From: CAZLBC01 sp964557575
Lineage (GTDB): Bacteria > Planctomycetota > Phycisphaerae > SM23-33
Length of the DNA: 64,000 nucleotides
Direction: 5' to 3'
Assembly (NCBI GenBank): GCA_964557575.1
Contig: CAZLBC010000004.1
Span: 56,429-120,428 of the forward strand
Positions within the stretch are counted from its first letter, which is position 1. Each line of letters starts with the position of its first letter. The notes under the pieces are model-generated. The model was not told where the DNA came from and searched no databases. It saw only the letters and a program-made list of their open reading frames with translations. A program made the translations under genes and the position numbers. Below, piece after piece: positions 8,755 through 18,907 of the stretch.

Positions 8755-9495
8755 CTACGCGACGGGAAGCCTGATGGTAAACCTCGTACCCTTCCCGTCT
8801 TCTGATTCGACATCGATGGTTCCGCCGTGATCCCGTACAATTCTCCGCGCGATCGGCAGCCCCAGTCCGGTGCCGCCGGTCTTGGTGGAAACGTACGGCT
8901 GAAATATAGTATCGAGTTGATCGGGGGCTATGCCCGGGCCGGTATCAATCACTTCCAGAACGGCCTCCCGTTCGCCGGGAGCCAGCTTTAAAAGGAGTTC
9001 GCCGCCGCCGGTCATCGCCTGCGTTGCGTTCAGCATGAGGTTAAGGATCGCCTGCTTGATGAGCTTGCCGTCGATACGGCACATCACCGGCTCTTCGGGC
9101 AGCGCGATCCGCAGAAGGACTCCGTTCGATTCCGCCTGGGGGAAGAAGAAATCGTACATCTCTTCGACCGCTTTTCCGAGATCGGTCTCTTCCGGGTGCA
9201 CTTCGTACGTACCCGCGCACTTCAGAAAATCATCAAGAATCAGCCTGACCCGGTCAGCTTCTCCCTGCACGGTTCGGAGCCTTTTGTTAATTCGCGCATG
9301 TTCTTCGTCATCGTACCGGGACAGATCTTCGGCAAGAAGTTTCAGATTCAGGTTGATGGTGGAAAGCGGATTCTTGATTTCGTGGGCCAGCCCGCTGACG
9401 ATCCTGGACAGTTCAACAAAATGCGATCGCTTTTCTGCATTAGCGCAAGCGATGGGGTCTTGAACGTCTCCTGTCCGATCTTCCGCGGTCGGCAT
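8755..9495 (-). CDS. soluble sensor histidine kinase, NtrB-like
   Basis: This 246-residue kinase has only a HisKA/HATPase_c transmitter. The H-box is SGLAHEIKNPLSTINLN, followed by the N-box LNLMLNATQAM, G1 DTGPGIAPDQ and G2 GTGLGLPIARRIV. There is no membrane helix and no complete sensor domain, so input may come from a protein partner. The frame is open far into pnp, but the chosen ATG 9495 lies 13 bp after the pnp stop with GGTGG upstream. It is the likely partner of the NtrC-type regulator at 6683-8065. Confidence 0.88.
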   Translation of the reverse strand: MPTAEDRTGDVQDPIACANAEKRSHFVELSRIVSGLAHEIKNPLSTINLNLKLLAEDLSRYDDEEHARINKRLRTVQGEADRVRLILDDFLKCAGTYEVHPEETDLGKAVEEMYDFFFPQAESNGVLLRIALPEEPVMCRIDGKLIKQAILNLMLNATQAMTGGGELLLKLAPGEREAVLEVIDTGPGIAPDQLDTIFQPYVSTKTGGTGLGLPIARRIVRDHGGTIDVESEDGKGTRFTIRLPVA

Positions 9496-9508
9496 GGTCT
9501 GCCACCGA

Positions 9509-11689
<2,181 letters not shown>

Positions 11690-11860
11690 AATCTATCCTC
11701 TCTATTATTGATTGCTTGACTGTCTGCGTGTAGTTTTTCGTATCCCGTCAATGGCGGCAGGGGGGCGATGTTGCCGTGAACACTACCGGAACAACCGAAC
11801 CCGGTACGGTGGTGGAATGAAGACCCTGAATACCAATTCACGTCGGTCGCCCGATCCGCG

Positions 11861-12130
11861 CTATTTTCTCAATCCAAGCTTTTTGATGATCTGGCGATAG
11901 CGATCAGGCGATTTTTTCGAGAGATATTTGAGCAGGCCGCTGCGATTGCTCACCATCTTAAGCAGACCCCGCCGGGAGGCGAAATCTTTCTTGTGGGTTT
12001 TCAGGTGCTCTGAGAGATGATTGATATTCGTCGTCAGCAGGGCAATCTGAATCTCGGGTGACCCCGTATCTCCATCGTGAAGCTTGTGTTCTTCTACTAT
12101 TTTCTTCTTTTCCTCTACCGTCATCGTCAT
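11861..12130 (-). CDS. rpsO: 30S ribosomal protein S15
   Basis: The 89-residue protein matches S15 in length and motifs: the TGSPEIQIALLTTNI block, LSEHLKTHKKDFASRRGLL and a C-terminal YRQIIKKLGLRK. It binds the central domain of 16S rRNA. AGGA lies eight bases before ATG 12130. The gene heads the rpsO-pnp run and is divergent from ndk across a 447-bp spacer. In that spacer a TATAAT lies on the minus strand at 12300-12305, but no convincing -35 is paired with it. Confidence 0.98.
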   Translation of the reverse strand: MTMTVEEKKKIVEEHKLHDGDTGSPEIQIALLTTNINHLSEHLKTHKKDFASRRGLLKMVSNRSGLLKYLSKKSPDRYRQIIKKLGLRK

Positions 12131-12324
12131 GTCTGTCGTCCTGCGTTACAGCCAGAATTCCACCGTCGAACGGGGAAAACCGATTGTAACAATTATGCTG
12201 TTACTCCTGTCTTGTGATTAGTGTTCTTTCCGTCTTCTTTTCAATTTCGCTGCATACTCTATACGGACAGTGGAAATAATGCAATAGATAAGTTTGCCTA
12301 TTATACGGCGCAACGCATAAACAG

Positions 12325-12483
12325 GGACTGCTGAACAATTCGACCGCCTACGGGAAAGAGACACGTTTTTCGCACATCAATAAAGCCGAAACAGGCGATT
12401 CTATATGAATCGTCGATGGAGGCTGGCCTAGCGGTGCGGAAAGATGTCTTTTCGCAGGCAGGTCCTGAATTGTTCAGCAGCCC
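12325..12483. repeat. MITE-like element or structured RNA with 17-bp terminal inverted repeats
   Basis: Terminal inverted repeats at 12325-12341 and 12467-12483 match at 16 of 17 positions (consensus GGRCTGCTGAACAATTC). Inside are two further inverted repeats. One is CGATTC/GAATCG (12396-12401 with 12407-12412). The other is a 10-bp arm pair, TGCGGAAAGA (12435-12444) with TCTTTTCGCA (12447-12456), containing one G-T pair. A weaker pair lies at about 12351-12372. The 159-bp element has no plausible ORF. The termini resemble the CTGCTGAA ends common in IS elements, which favours a non-autonomous element; flanking target duplication is not clear. A folded ncRNA is the alternative. Only one copy is seen in the window. 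Confidence 0.5.
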
Positions 12484-12512
12484 GTAAATAAATATCACTC
12501 GGGCTGATACGC

Positions 12513-12541
12513 TTGACGGAGCGAGGGTCCGGGCGTACAGT
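12513..12541 (+). promoter_or_regulatory. putative sigma-70-type promoter of ndk
   Basis: TTGACG (12513-12518) and TACAGT (12536-12541) are separated by 17 bp. The transcript would begin about 12548 and carry AGGAG at 12564-12568 before the GTG start of ndk. The promoter lies 30 bp beyond the right inverted repeat of the element at 12325-12483. Confidence 0.45.
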
Positions 12542-12577
12542 GAGCACACCGAACGGAATCTGCAGGAGAGCTTATTC

Positions 12578-13042
12578 GTGATCCAAAAGACATTCGTATT
12601 ATTAAAACCGGATGCCCTGCAACGGCGTCTCGCGGGACGCATTATATGCCGCATTGAGAACAAGGGACTGAAAATCGCTGCACTACGGATGGCTGTTCTT
12701 TCCCGGCACGAGGCGGAGAGGCTGTACGCCGCGCACCGTGGACAGGATTTTTTTGAACCGCTGGTTGATTACATAACAGCGGGGCCGGTCATCGCGATGC
12801 TGCTCGTTGGTCCCGCCGCCATTCCGATCGTGCGGCGGATGGTGGGGGCGACATTCGGCCCTGACGCGCAAGCGGGAACCATCAGGGGTGATTTCGCCTG
12901 CAGTCGCCGCTTCAATCTTATCCATGCCTCGGACAGCGAGGAGTCATGCGCGACGGAGAGTGCCGTGTTTTTCCCGGACGTCGATGACAACGGCTATGCC
13001 CTGTCCGTTGCCGACTGGGAATTCACGAGTGTGGACCGGTAA
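12578..13042 (+). CDS. ndk: nucleoside-diphosphate kinase
   Basis: Ndk transfers the gamma phosphate between nucleoside triphosphates and diphosphates through a phosphohistidine. The 154-residue product shows FVLLKPDALQRRLAG near the start, the GATFGPDAQAGTIRGDF segment and catalytic His in NLIHASDS. The GTG start at 12578 has AGGAG nine bases upstream. It is slightly longer than the usual 135-150 aa because of a C-terminal tail. ligA follows 44 bp downstream on the same strand. Confidence 0.96.
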   Translation: MIQKTFVLLKPDALQRRLAGRIICRIENKGLKIAALRMAVLSRHEAERLYAAHRGQDFFEPLVDYITAGPVIAMLLVGPAAIPIVRRMVGATFGPDAQAGTIRGDFACSRRFNLIHASDSEESCATESAVFFPDVDDNGYALSVADWEFTSVDR

Positions 13043-13086
13043 GGGCGCATCGATGACAATCCCCGTGAGTATGTGTGGGTTTTGGT

Positions 13087-15108
13087 ATGAATGATATACA
13101 GCAGCGCATAGAAACGCTTCGCGAAGAAATACGGGGACATGATCGGCTGTACTACGTGGAAAACACCCCCCGGATATCGGACCGCGATTACGACCGGCTG
13201 ATGAGCGAACTGGCGACGCTTGAGAAAGCGCACCCGGAATTCGTTACGCCCGATTCGCCAACGCAGCGGGTGGCGGGTGAACCGCTGGAAGGCTTCCGGA
13301 CGGTGGCGCACTCGGTCCCCATGCTGAGTATCGACAATACGTACAACCGGACTGCGCTGGACGAATTCGACCGCCGCGTCCGGGAGGCGGCCGGGGACGA
13401 ACGATTCGCGTACGCGGTGGACCCCAAGATCGACGGTGTTGCCGCAAATCTGCGTTACGAAAAAGGGCAACTCGTGCTGGTCGTCACCCGCGGTGACGGC
13501 CGGAACGGCGATGACATCACAACGAACGCACGGACGATCAAATCCATTCCCCTGGCGCTTCCCCGCAGCAAGGTGCCGGAGGTCCTGGAAGTCCGCGGGG
13601 AGATATACTGGCCTCTTTCGCAATTTACGGCGTACAATCGCCATGTTGCCGAGGCCGGCGGTACACCGCTCGCCAATCCGCGCAACGGCGCCGCCGGCAC
13701 GTTAAAGCAGCTCGATCCGCGCGTTGCCGCTGAGAGGAAACTGGCTTTTATCGCCCACGGATATGGTGAGATGTCTTCAGTACCGGCGTCGACCGACGAG
13801 GAGTTATTCAGCCTGTTCCGGGTTCTCGGACTGCCGGTCAACAGCGAGCGCACAATCTGTCGGGATCTCGATGATGTATGGGGCGCCGTCCAGCGGTGGC
13901 GTCAGCGGCGGGCCGGCGTTGATTATGGAACCGACGGCGTGGTCATCAAGGTCAACGAGCTCGATCTGCGGCAGCAGATGGGCCATACGAGCAAGTACCC
14001 GCGATGGTGCATCGCATACAAGTACGAAACCGAACAGGGGCAGACCGTATTGAGGGAGGTAGTCTACCAGGTAGGGCGAAGCGGCGTCGTAACGCCGGTC
14101 GCTCGCCTCGATCCGGTGCAGTTGGGGGGAACGACCGTATCGAGCGCGAGTATGCATAACTTCGACCAGGTCAGGCGACTCGATGTTCGGCCGGGTGACA
14201 CAATCGTGATTGAAAAGGCCGGCGAGATCATTCCACAGGTCGTCAGGGTCCTGCCGGAGAAACGGCAGGACGAGTCGCGCCCGATACGGCCGCCGGAAAC
14301 GTGCCCGGAGTGCAGTACCCCGCTTCAAAGAGACGAGGGAGGGGTCTATATCCGCTGTCCGAATCCCTCGTGTCCGGCCCAGTTGCGACACCGGATCGCA
14401 TTCTTCGCGGGACGCAACCAGATGGACATCGGGACGTTGGGCCGGGAACTGGTTTCACAGTTGGTGGATCGGGGGCTGGTTCGTCACGTTACCGACCTCT
14501 ACTTTCTCGATGCCGAACAGGTTGCAAACCTGGATCGGATGGGTGCCGTATCGACGAAAAACCTGATGGACGGCATCGAGGCGTCGAAAGACAGGGGGCT
14601 GGCGAGGGTCCTCGCCGCCCTGGGGATACGCCACGTGGGGAGCCGCGCCGCCGAACTGCTCGCGGAACAGTTCGGTACAGTCGACGCCCTTGCCGCGGCC
14701 GCCGTCGAGGAGATCACGTCCGTCAATGGTATCGGGGAAAAGATCGCGTCCGCGGTTTGCGAGTATTTCAGGAGCCCGGAGGGACGCATGGCCGTGGCAC
14801 GGCTCAAAGAGGCCGGCGTCCGGCTCGAAGAAGAAGCGCGGCCGGCCGACGGCCCGCTCCCGCTGGAGGGGAAAACGGTGGTGGTAACGGGGACACTTGA
14901 GCACTGCAGCCGAAAGGAGGCCGAGACCGCCGTCAGGGCGGCGGGGGGGAAAACCACTGCGGTGGTGAGCAGCAATACCGATTTTGTCGTGGCAGGTCAG
15001 AACACCGGTGCGAGCAAGATCGATAAGGCCCGCGAGCTTGGCGTGCGCATCGTCTCGGAAGAGGAGTTCGCCGGTATGCTCGGCGGGCAAAACGACACGC
15101 TGTTCTGA
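13087..15108 (+). CDS. ligA: NAD-dependent DNA ligase
   Basis: LigA seals nicks in replication and repair using NAD+. The 673-residue protein has the Ia domain, the adenylation domain (AMP-accepting Lys114 in DPKIDG), an OB fold and a four-cysteine zinc finger (CPEC, then CPNPSC). Helix-hairpin-helix repeats and a C-terminal BRCT domain (LEGKTVVVTGTLEH) complete it. A GTG at 13075 is also in frame; ATG 13087 gives the usual N-terminus (NDIQQRIETLREEI). No strong ribosome site is seen. It converges with argJ across 13 bp. Confidence 0.98.
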   Translation: MNDIQQRIETLREEIRGHDRLYYVENTPRISDRDYDRLMSELATLEKAHPEFVTPDSPTQRVAGEPLEGFRTVAHSVPMLSIDNTYNRTALDEFDRRVREAAGDERFAYAVDPKIDGVAANLRYEKGQLVLVVTRGDGRNGDDITTNARTIKSIPLALPRSKVPEVLEVRGEIYWPLSQFTAYNRHVAEAGGTPLANPRNGAAGTLKQLDPRVAAERKLAFIAHGYGEMSSVPASTDEELFSLFRVLGLPVNSERTICRDLDDVWGAVQRWRQRRAGVDYGTDGVVIKVNELDLRQQMGHTSKYPRWCIAYKYETEQGQTVLREVVYQVGRSGVVTPVARLDPVQLGGTTVSSASMHNFDQVRRLDVRPGDTIVIEKAGEIIPQVVRVLPEKRQDESRPIRPPETCPECSTPLQRDEGGVYIRCPNPSCPAQLRHRIAFFAGRNQMDIGTLGRELVSQLVDRGLVRHVTDLYFLDAEQVANLDRMGAVSTKNLMDGIEASKDRGLARVLAALGIRHVGSRAAELLAEQFGTVDALAAAAVEEITSVNGIGEKIASAVCEYFRSPEGRMAVARLKEAGVRLEEEARPADGPLPLEGKTVVVTGTLEHCSRKEAETAVRAAGGKTTAVVSSNTDFVVAGQNTGASKIDKARELGVRIVSEEEFAGMLGGQNDTLF

Positions 15109-15121
15109 CGTGCCGGTGCGA

Positions 15122-16336
15122 TCAGGTAGTGTAATCGGCGTTTATGGACACGTATGCCGCCGACAAATCGCAGGTCAGTGCGGTAAAGGTACCCGCGCCC
15201 CGCCCGACGCGGCAATCGATTGTCACCGCCTTGTTTTTCATGGCATTCGAGAGGACCTTCCTGTCAAACGCGCAACTCCTTCCGCGAGCGAACACCTTCG
15301 TCCCGCATATCCGGATCGACAGTTGTTCCGGGTCGATCGCCGCGTGAGAGGGCGGGCATTTTCCCAGGGCCATGACTATGCGTCCCCAGTTCGGGTCCGC
15401 GCCGTGAACGGCCGTCTTCACGAGCGGGCTGTTGGCGACGGATTTGGCAAGATATTTCGCCTTCGTGTCGCTGGGCGCGCCGCTGACCGTCACTTCAACC
15501 AGGCGGGTGGCACCCTCGCCGTCGAAAGCTATCTGGCGTGCGAGGGAGCCGCACACCTCAGCGAGGGCGTCGGTGAACGTTCGAAACGCGGTCCCCGACC
15601 TGCCGATCGACCTGTTTCCCGCCGCCGCGCTGGCGAACACCGCCACCGTGTCTGAGGTGCTCTGGTCGCCGTCGACCGTGACGGCGTTGAACGTACGCGA
15701 TACCGCGACATCGAGGGCGCGGCGAAGAGATGACGGCGCGATCGCGGCGTCGGTGGTCAGCACGGCAATCATGGTCGCCATCGAAGGGGCGATCATGCCC
15801 GCGCCCTTGGCAATTCCCGCTATCGTGATCTTTTTGCCGCAGATCGAGCAGCCGGCAACCGAATGTTTCGGGCGGGTGTCGGTGGTCATGATTGCCCTGG
15901 CAACAAGATCGTCGGCAGCGGTGCCCATGGAGGAAGCTGCCGCGGCGATGCCCCGTGAAACCGCTTTCATATCGAGTCGGTGACCGATAATCCCGGTAGA
16001 GGCGACCAGGAATGTTTCCCCGGGCAGTCCCGTTTCAGCGGCGGCCAGGGTCGCCATGCGACGGGCGTCCTTCAGGCCGGCAGCACCGGTACAGACGTTG
16101 CTGCAGCCTGAATTGATGACGATGCCACTCGTTTTGCCGCTGCCTCGATCGAGTGCCGTGCGCGAGTATATGACCGGCGCACCGACAATCTGGTTTGTCG
16201 TAAACAGGGCGGCCGTGGAACACGGGCGGCCGGCTGTAATGATTGCGAGGTCCGGGTTGCCCGACGGCTTCAAGCCGCACGTCGCCGCCCCCGCCTTAAA
16301 TCCCCGGGGCACGGTAATGTGTTTTTTTTGCCCCAC
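15122..16336 (-). CDS. argJ: glutamate N-acetyltransferase / amino-acid acetyltransferase
   Basis: ArgJ moves the acetyl group from N-acetylornithine to glutamate. Some members also use acetyl-CoA, which sequence alone does not decide. The 404-residue precursor contains the self-cleavage motif KGAGMIAPSMATM; cleavage is expected between Ala187 and Thr188, giving two chains with Thr as nucleophile. The start is GTG with GGGAG seven bases upstream, only 15 bp after argC. A run of eight A residues in codons 3-6 is a possible slippage site. It lies downstream of argC in an arginine-biosynthesis pair. Confidence 0.96.
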   Translation of the reverse strand: MGQKKHITVPRGFKAGAATCGLKPSGNPDLAIITAGRPCSTAALFTTNQIVGAPVIYSRTALDRGSGKTSGIVINSGCSNVCTGAAGLKDARRMATLAAAETGLPGETFLVASTGIIGHRLDMKAVSRGIAAAASSMGTAADDLVARAIMTTDTRPKHSVAGCSICGKKITIAGIAKGAGMIAPSMATMIAVLTTDAAIAPSSLRRALDVAVSRTFNAVTVDGDQSTSDTVAVFASAAAGNRSIGRSGTAFRTFTDALAEVCGSLARQIAFDGEGATRLVEVTVSGAPSDTKAKYLAKSVANSPLVKTAVHGADPNWGRIVMALGKCPPSHAAIDPEQLSIRICGTKVFARGRSCAFDRKVLSNAMKNKAVTIDCRVGRGAGTFTALTCDLSAAYVSINADYTT

Positions 16337-16351
16337 CGTTGCACTCCCGTA

Positions 16352-17383
16352 TCAATACAGTCCCGTGGTTTCGTCGAGACCGAACATGATGTTCATGTTT
16401 TGTATCGCCTGGGTGCTGGCGCCTTTCAACAGGTTGTCGAGGGCGCTGAAAAAACGGACCCGTGTGCCGTTCAGGGCGACGGAAATGTCGCAGTAATTCG
16501 TGCCGGAGACGTATTTCGTCGCGGGCAGCATATCCGTCCGTATTCGCGTAAAGGGGGATTCCCGGTAGGCTTCTTCCAGTGCGTCCTGTAAATGCCGCGC
16601 GGTAGTCCCGGGCACCGTTTCGGCGTATATCGTGCAGAGCATCCCGCGGTTCATGGGACAGAGATGCGGCTGAAACAGAATGGTTGTCTTTTTCCCGGAC
16701 AGCTTCGAGACGACCTGCTGCATCTCCGGCTCGTGACGATGCCCCCCGGCCGCGTACGGTTCGAAATTTTCATTACGTTCGGGATAGTGCTGCCCGCGGC
16801 TGGGTGTGCGGCCGGCGCCGGTGATGCCGCTGACGGCATTCACGATGATGCCGTCGGCGCGGATCAGCCCGGCACGCAGGGGGGGGATTAACGCCAGCGA
16901 CGCGCAGGTCGGATAGCACCCCGGATTCGCCACGATGCCGGCGTCGGCGATTTCATGAGCGAAGTATTCAGGCAGGCCGTATACCGCTTCTTCGATACGT
17001 TCGGAATCGCTATGCGGGCAATACCATTGTTCATACGTTGCAACATCGTCGAAACGATAATCGGCGGACCAGTCGATAATCCGCATACCGCGTTCGCGGA
17101 GGCGGGGCACGTAGCTCATGGCAACCTTGTGCGGCACGCACAACATGCCGAGGTCGGCCTCGATGTCCGCGACCGCTTCCGGGCTGAATACCTCCTGCCG
17201 GAGTGCAACCTGACCCTTCAAAAGGGGGAAAAACGTGTCGAGGGCGCCCGTCTCTTCGGGCGGACCGAACACGCCGACAACCTCGGCGGCGGGATGCCTT
17301 TTCAACCAGCGAAGCGCTTCAAAGCCGGCATAGCCGCTGCCCCCGATAACAATTATCCTGATCTTCCGTGCCGCGGAAGTCAT
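16352..17383 (-). CDS. argC: N-acetyl-gamma-glutamyl-phosphate reductase
   Basis: ArgC carries out the NADPH-dependent reduction in arginine biosynthesis. The 343-residue protein begins with a Rossmann fold (IIVIGGSGYAGFEALRWL) and has the catalytic cysteine in ANPGCYPTCASL. The histidine-rich HRHEPEMQQ region follows. The frame is open well upstream, into the rpsI region, but AGGAG eight bases before ATG 17383 and the Rossmann start set the N-terminus. It precedes argJ by 15 bp. The 167-bp spacer up to rpsI holds no clear promoter or terminator. Confidence 0.96.
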   Translation of the reverse strand: MTSAARKIRIIVIGGSGYAGFEALRWLKRHPAAEVVGVFGPPEETGALDTFFPLLKGQVALRQEVFSPEAVADIEADLGMLCVPHKVAMSYVPRLRERGMRIIDWSADYRFDDVATYEQWYCPHSDSERIEEAVYGLPEYFAHEIADAGIVANPGCYPTCASLALIPPLRAGLIRADGIIVNAVSGITGAGRTPSRGQHYPERNENFEPYAAGGHRHEPEMQQVVSKLSGKKTTILFQPHLCPMNRGMLCTIYAETVPGTTARHLQDALEEAYRESPFTRIRTDMLPATKYVSGTNYCDISVALNGTRVRFFSALDNLLKGASTQAIQNMNIMFGLDETTGLY

Positions 17384-17550
17384 TACGGTTACTCCTCTCA
17401 TCGTCTGCAGGGTTGCGATGCAGTTGTGTGCGCAGCAGAAAATCAGGCAGCCCAACATGAGATCCGCAGCCCGACAGGTTCCCTTCTGCCGGCGACGCGA
17501 TTGCGCGGTGCCGAACCCGTCCCGAACGACGAACGATGCCGGCAACGGGG

Positions 17551-18120
17551 TTACCGTTTTGAGTACTGGAAGCTCTTGCGGGCGCCGGGTTTCCCGGGCT
17601 TTTTTCTTTCTTTCGCCCGTGAATCTCTCGTGAGCAATCCTTTTTGCCGCAACGAGTGTTCCTCGCCGGAAACATGCTTCGACAGGGCCCTCGCCAGCCC
17701 GAGCGATATGGCGTCGGCCTGGCCGGTGATGCCGCCGCCCTTGACGTTTACGTACACGTCGTAGCTGCCTGTCATGCCCACGACCTGGAGCGGTTCGACG
17801 GCTTTGTTGCGTGTCAATTCCGAAAGAAGATACTCGTCCTTTTCGCGATTGTTGATGATGAATGTTCCCGTCCCGGGACGAATCCGGACGCGGGCAACGG
17901 ACGTCTTGCGCCTGCCGGTTCCCCATATCCACAACGCGCCATCGGGAAGCGGTGGTGCGGTCCGCGAAGACGGTTTTTTGCGGGGCTCTTCGTCGGTGGA
18001 TGCCGTGGAAACAGCATCGGTATCACCATCTGTGTGCGTCTGCTCTTCCTGCGGGGCCTCTTCCTCGGCCGGTTTTTCTTCCGCAGCAGACTCCTTCTCT
18101 TTGACTTCTTTTTCCGCCAT
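17551..18120 (-). CDS. rpsI: 30S ribosomal protein S9 with long acidic N-terminal extension
   Basis: The C-terminal 130 residues are a standard S9: IWGTGRRKTSVARVRIRPG, LEPLQVVGM-like core, and a tail ending in RKSFQYSKR that reaches the ribosomal P site. About 60 extra residues precede it, dominated by Glu, Lys, Asp, Ser and Thr (EKEVKEKESAAEEKPAEEE) and probably disordered. Such extensions are, from memory, a feature of planctomycete S9. ATG 18126 is also in frame, but GAGAGA sits directly against it and at suitable distance from ATG 18120. It is downstream of rplM in the usual pair. Confidence 0.93.
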   Translation of the reverse strand: MAEKEVKEKESAAEEKPAEEEAPQEEQTHTDGDTDAVSTASTDEEPRKKPSSRTAPPLPDGALWIWGTGRRKTSVARVRIRPGTGTFIINNREKDEYLLSELTRNKAVEPLQVVGMTGSYDVYVNVKGGGITGQADAISLGLARALSKHVSGEEHSLRQKGLLTRDSRAKERKKPGKPGARKSFQYSKR

Positions 18121-18175
18121 TACCATTCTCTCTCGTGTTTAACAGGTCCTGTTGCTTCCACCTGCCGATTGTAAT

Positions 18176-18613
18176 TTATAGCTCAAGCTTTTCGGGTTGT
18201 TGCGCCTGATGGCAATGCGTTTCGCCGGCGAACACCTTGAGTTTCTTCAGCATGGCTCGGCCGAGCTTGGTCTTCGGCAGCATTTTTCTTACCGATTCCA
18301 TTAATACCCGATCAGGATGCTTGTCCATCATTTCCTTGAGGGAGGTCGTATTCAAGCCGCCGGGGTAACCACTGTATCGTTTGTAGACCCTGTCGTCCGG
18401 CTTGTTTTTTCCGGTTACTTTTACCTTCGATGCGTTGATGACCACCACGAAATCGCCGGTATCAACATGGGGGGTATACTCAGGCTTGTGCTTGCCCTGC
18501 AGTATTCTGCTCAACTCTGTAGAGAGGCGTCCGAGGATTGTGTCGGTTGCGTCGACAATATACCACTTGGCCTCGACTTCACCCGGCTTTGCCATATAGG
18601 TCTTTGCACTCAT
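18176..18613 (-). CDS. rplM: 50S ribosomal protein L13
   Basis: The 145-residue L13 has the expected N-terminus (AKWYIVDATDTILGRLST), LQGKHKPEYTPHVD, and KVTGKNKPDDRVYKRYSG. The central MLPKTKLGRAMLKKLKVF segment is typical. It is paired with rpsI, 55 bp downstream. An extended -10 lies about 35 bp upstream (18648-18656). The ribosome site is weak. Confidence 0.97.
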   Translation of the reverse strand: MSAKTYMAKPGEVEAKWYIVDATDTILGRLSTELSRILQGKHKPEYTPHVDTGDFVVVINASKVKVTGKNKPDDRVYKRYSGYPGGLNTTSLKEMMDKHPDRVLMESVRKMLPKTKLGRAMLKKLKVFAGETHCHQAQQPEKLEL

Positions 18614-18647
18614 CGTTGAAACTTTCAGAACAAAATGTGTTTTTATC

Positions 18648-18656
18648 TGTATAACA
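18648..18656 (-). promoter_or_regulatory. putative extended -10 element for rplM-rpsI
   Basis: Read on the minus strand, the bases are TGTTATACA, fitting the extended -10 form TGnTATAAT with two changes. No good -35 is seen at 16-18 bp. Transcription would begin about 18641, leaving a leader of under 30 nt before rplM. Confidence 0.3.
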
Positions 18657-18840
18657 AAAGTAAAGCAGGGAACTTACGCATCCCGAGTCTCAAAATGAAA
18701 GAAGGATTATCGCGCGAATGAATAAAAAGTCAAGGGGTTTTTGCCGACGAATAACCAACCGCTCGATACAGCACGGTGCGGAAATCATCGGCGGATATCT
18801 CCCGTTCGCCGCCCGGAGTGCTGGAAAAGAAGAAACGCCC

Positions 18841-18868
18841 TTGACTTTATGTGTTCCAAATTCAGAAT
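18841..18868 (+). promoter_or_regulatory. putative promoter of the secreted protein at 18908
   Basis: TTGACT (18841-18846) and CAGAAT (18863-18868) are spaced by 16 bp. AGGAG at 18892-18896 and ATG 18908 follow. The rest of the divergent spacer 18614-18840 shows only the rplM -10 candidate. Confidence 0.35.
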
Positions 18869-18907
18869 AGGCACAATCCGCAGCAGGGGGGAGGAGACCG
18901 GATTATA

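Noticed and set aside
12325..12483. 6S RNA or SRP RNA
   Set aside because: The long closing stem resembles 6S, but the central-bubble pattern is absent and there is no SRP GGAA-tetraloop core. The ends look more like IS termini.
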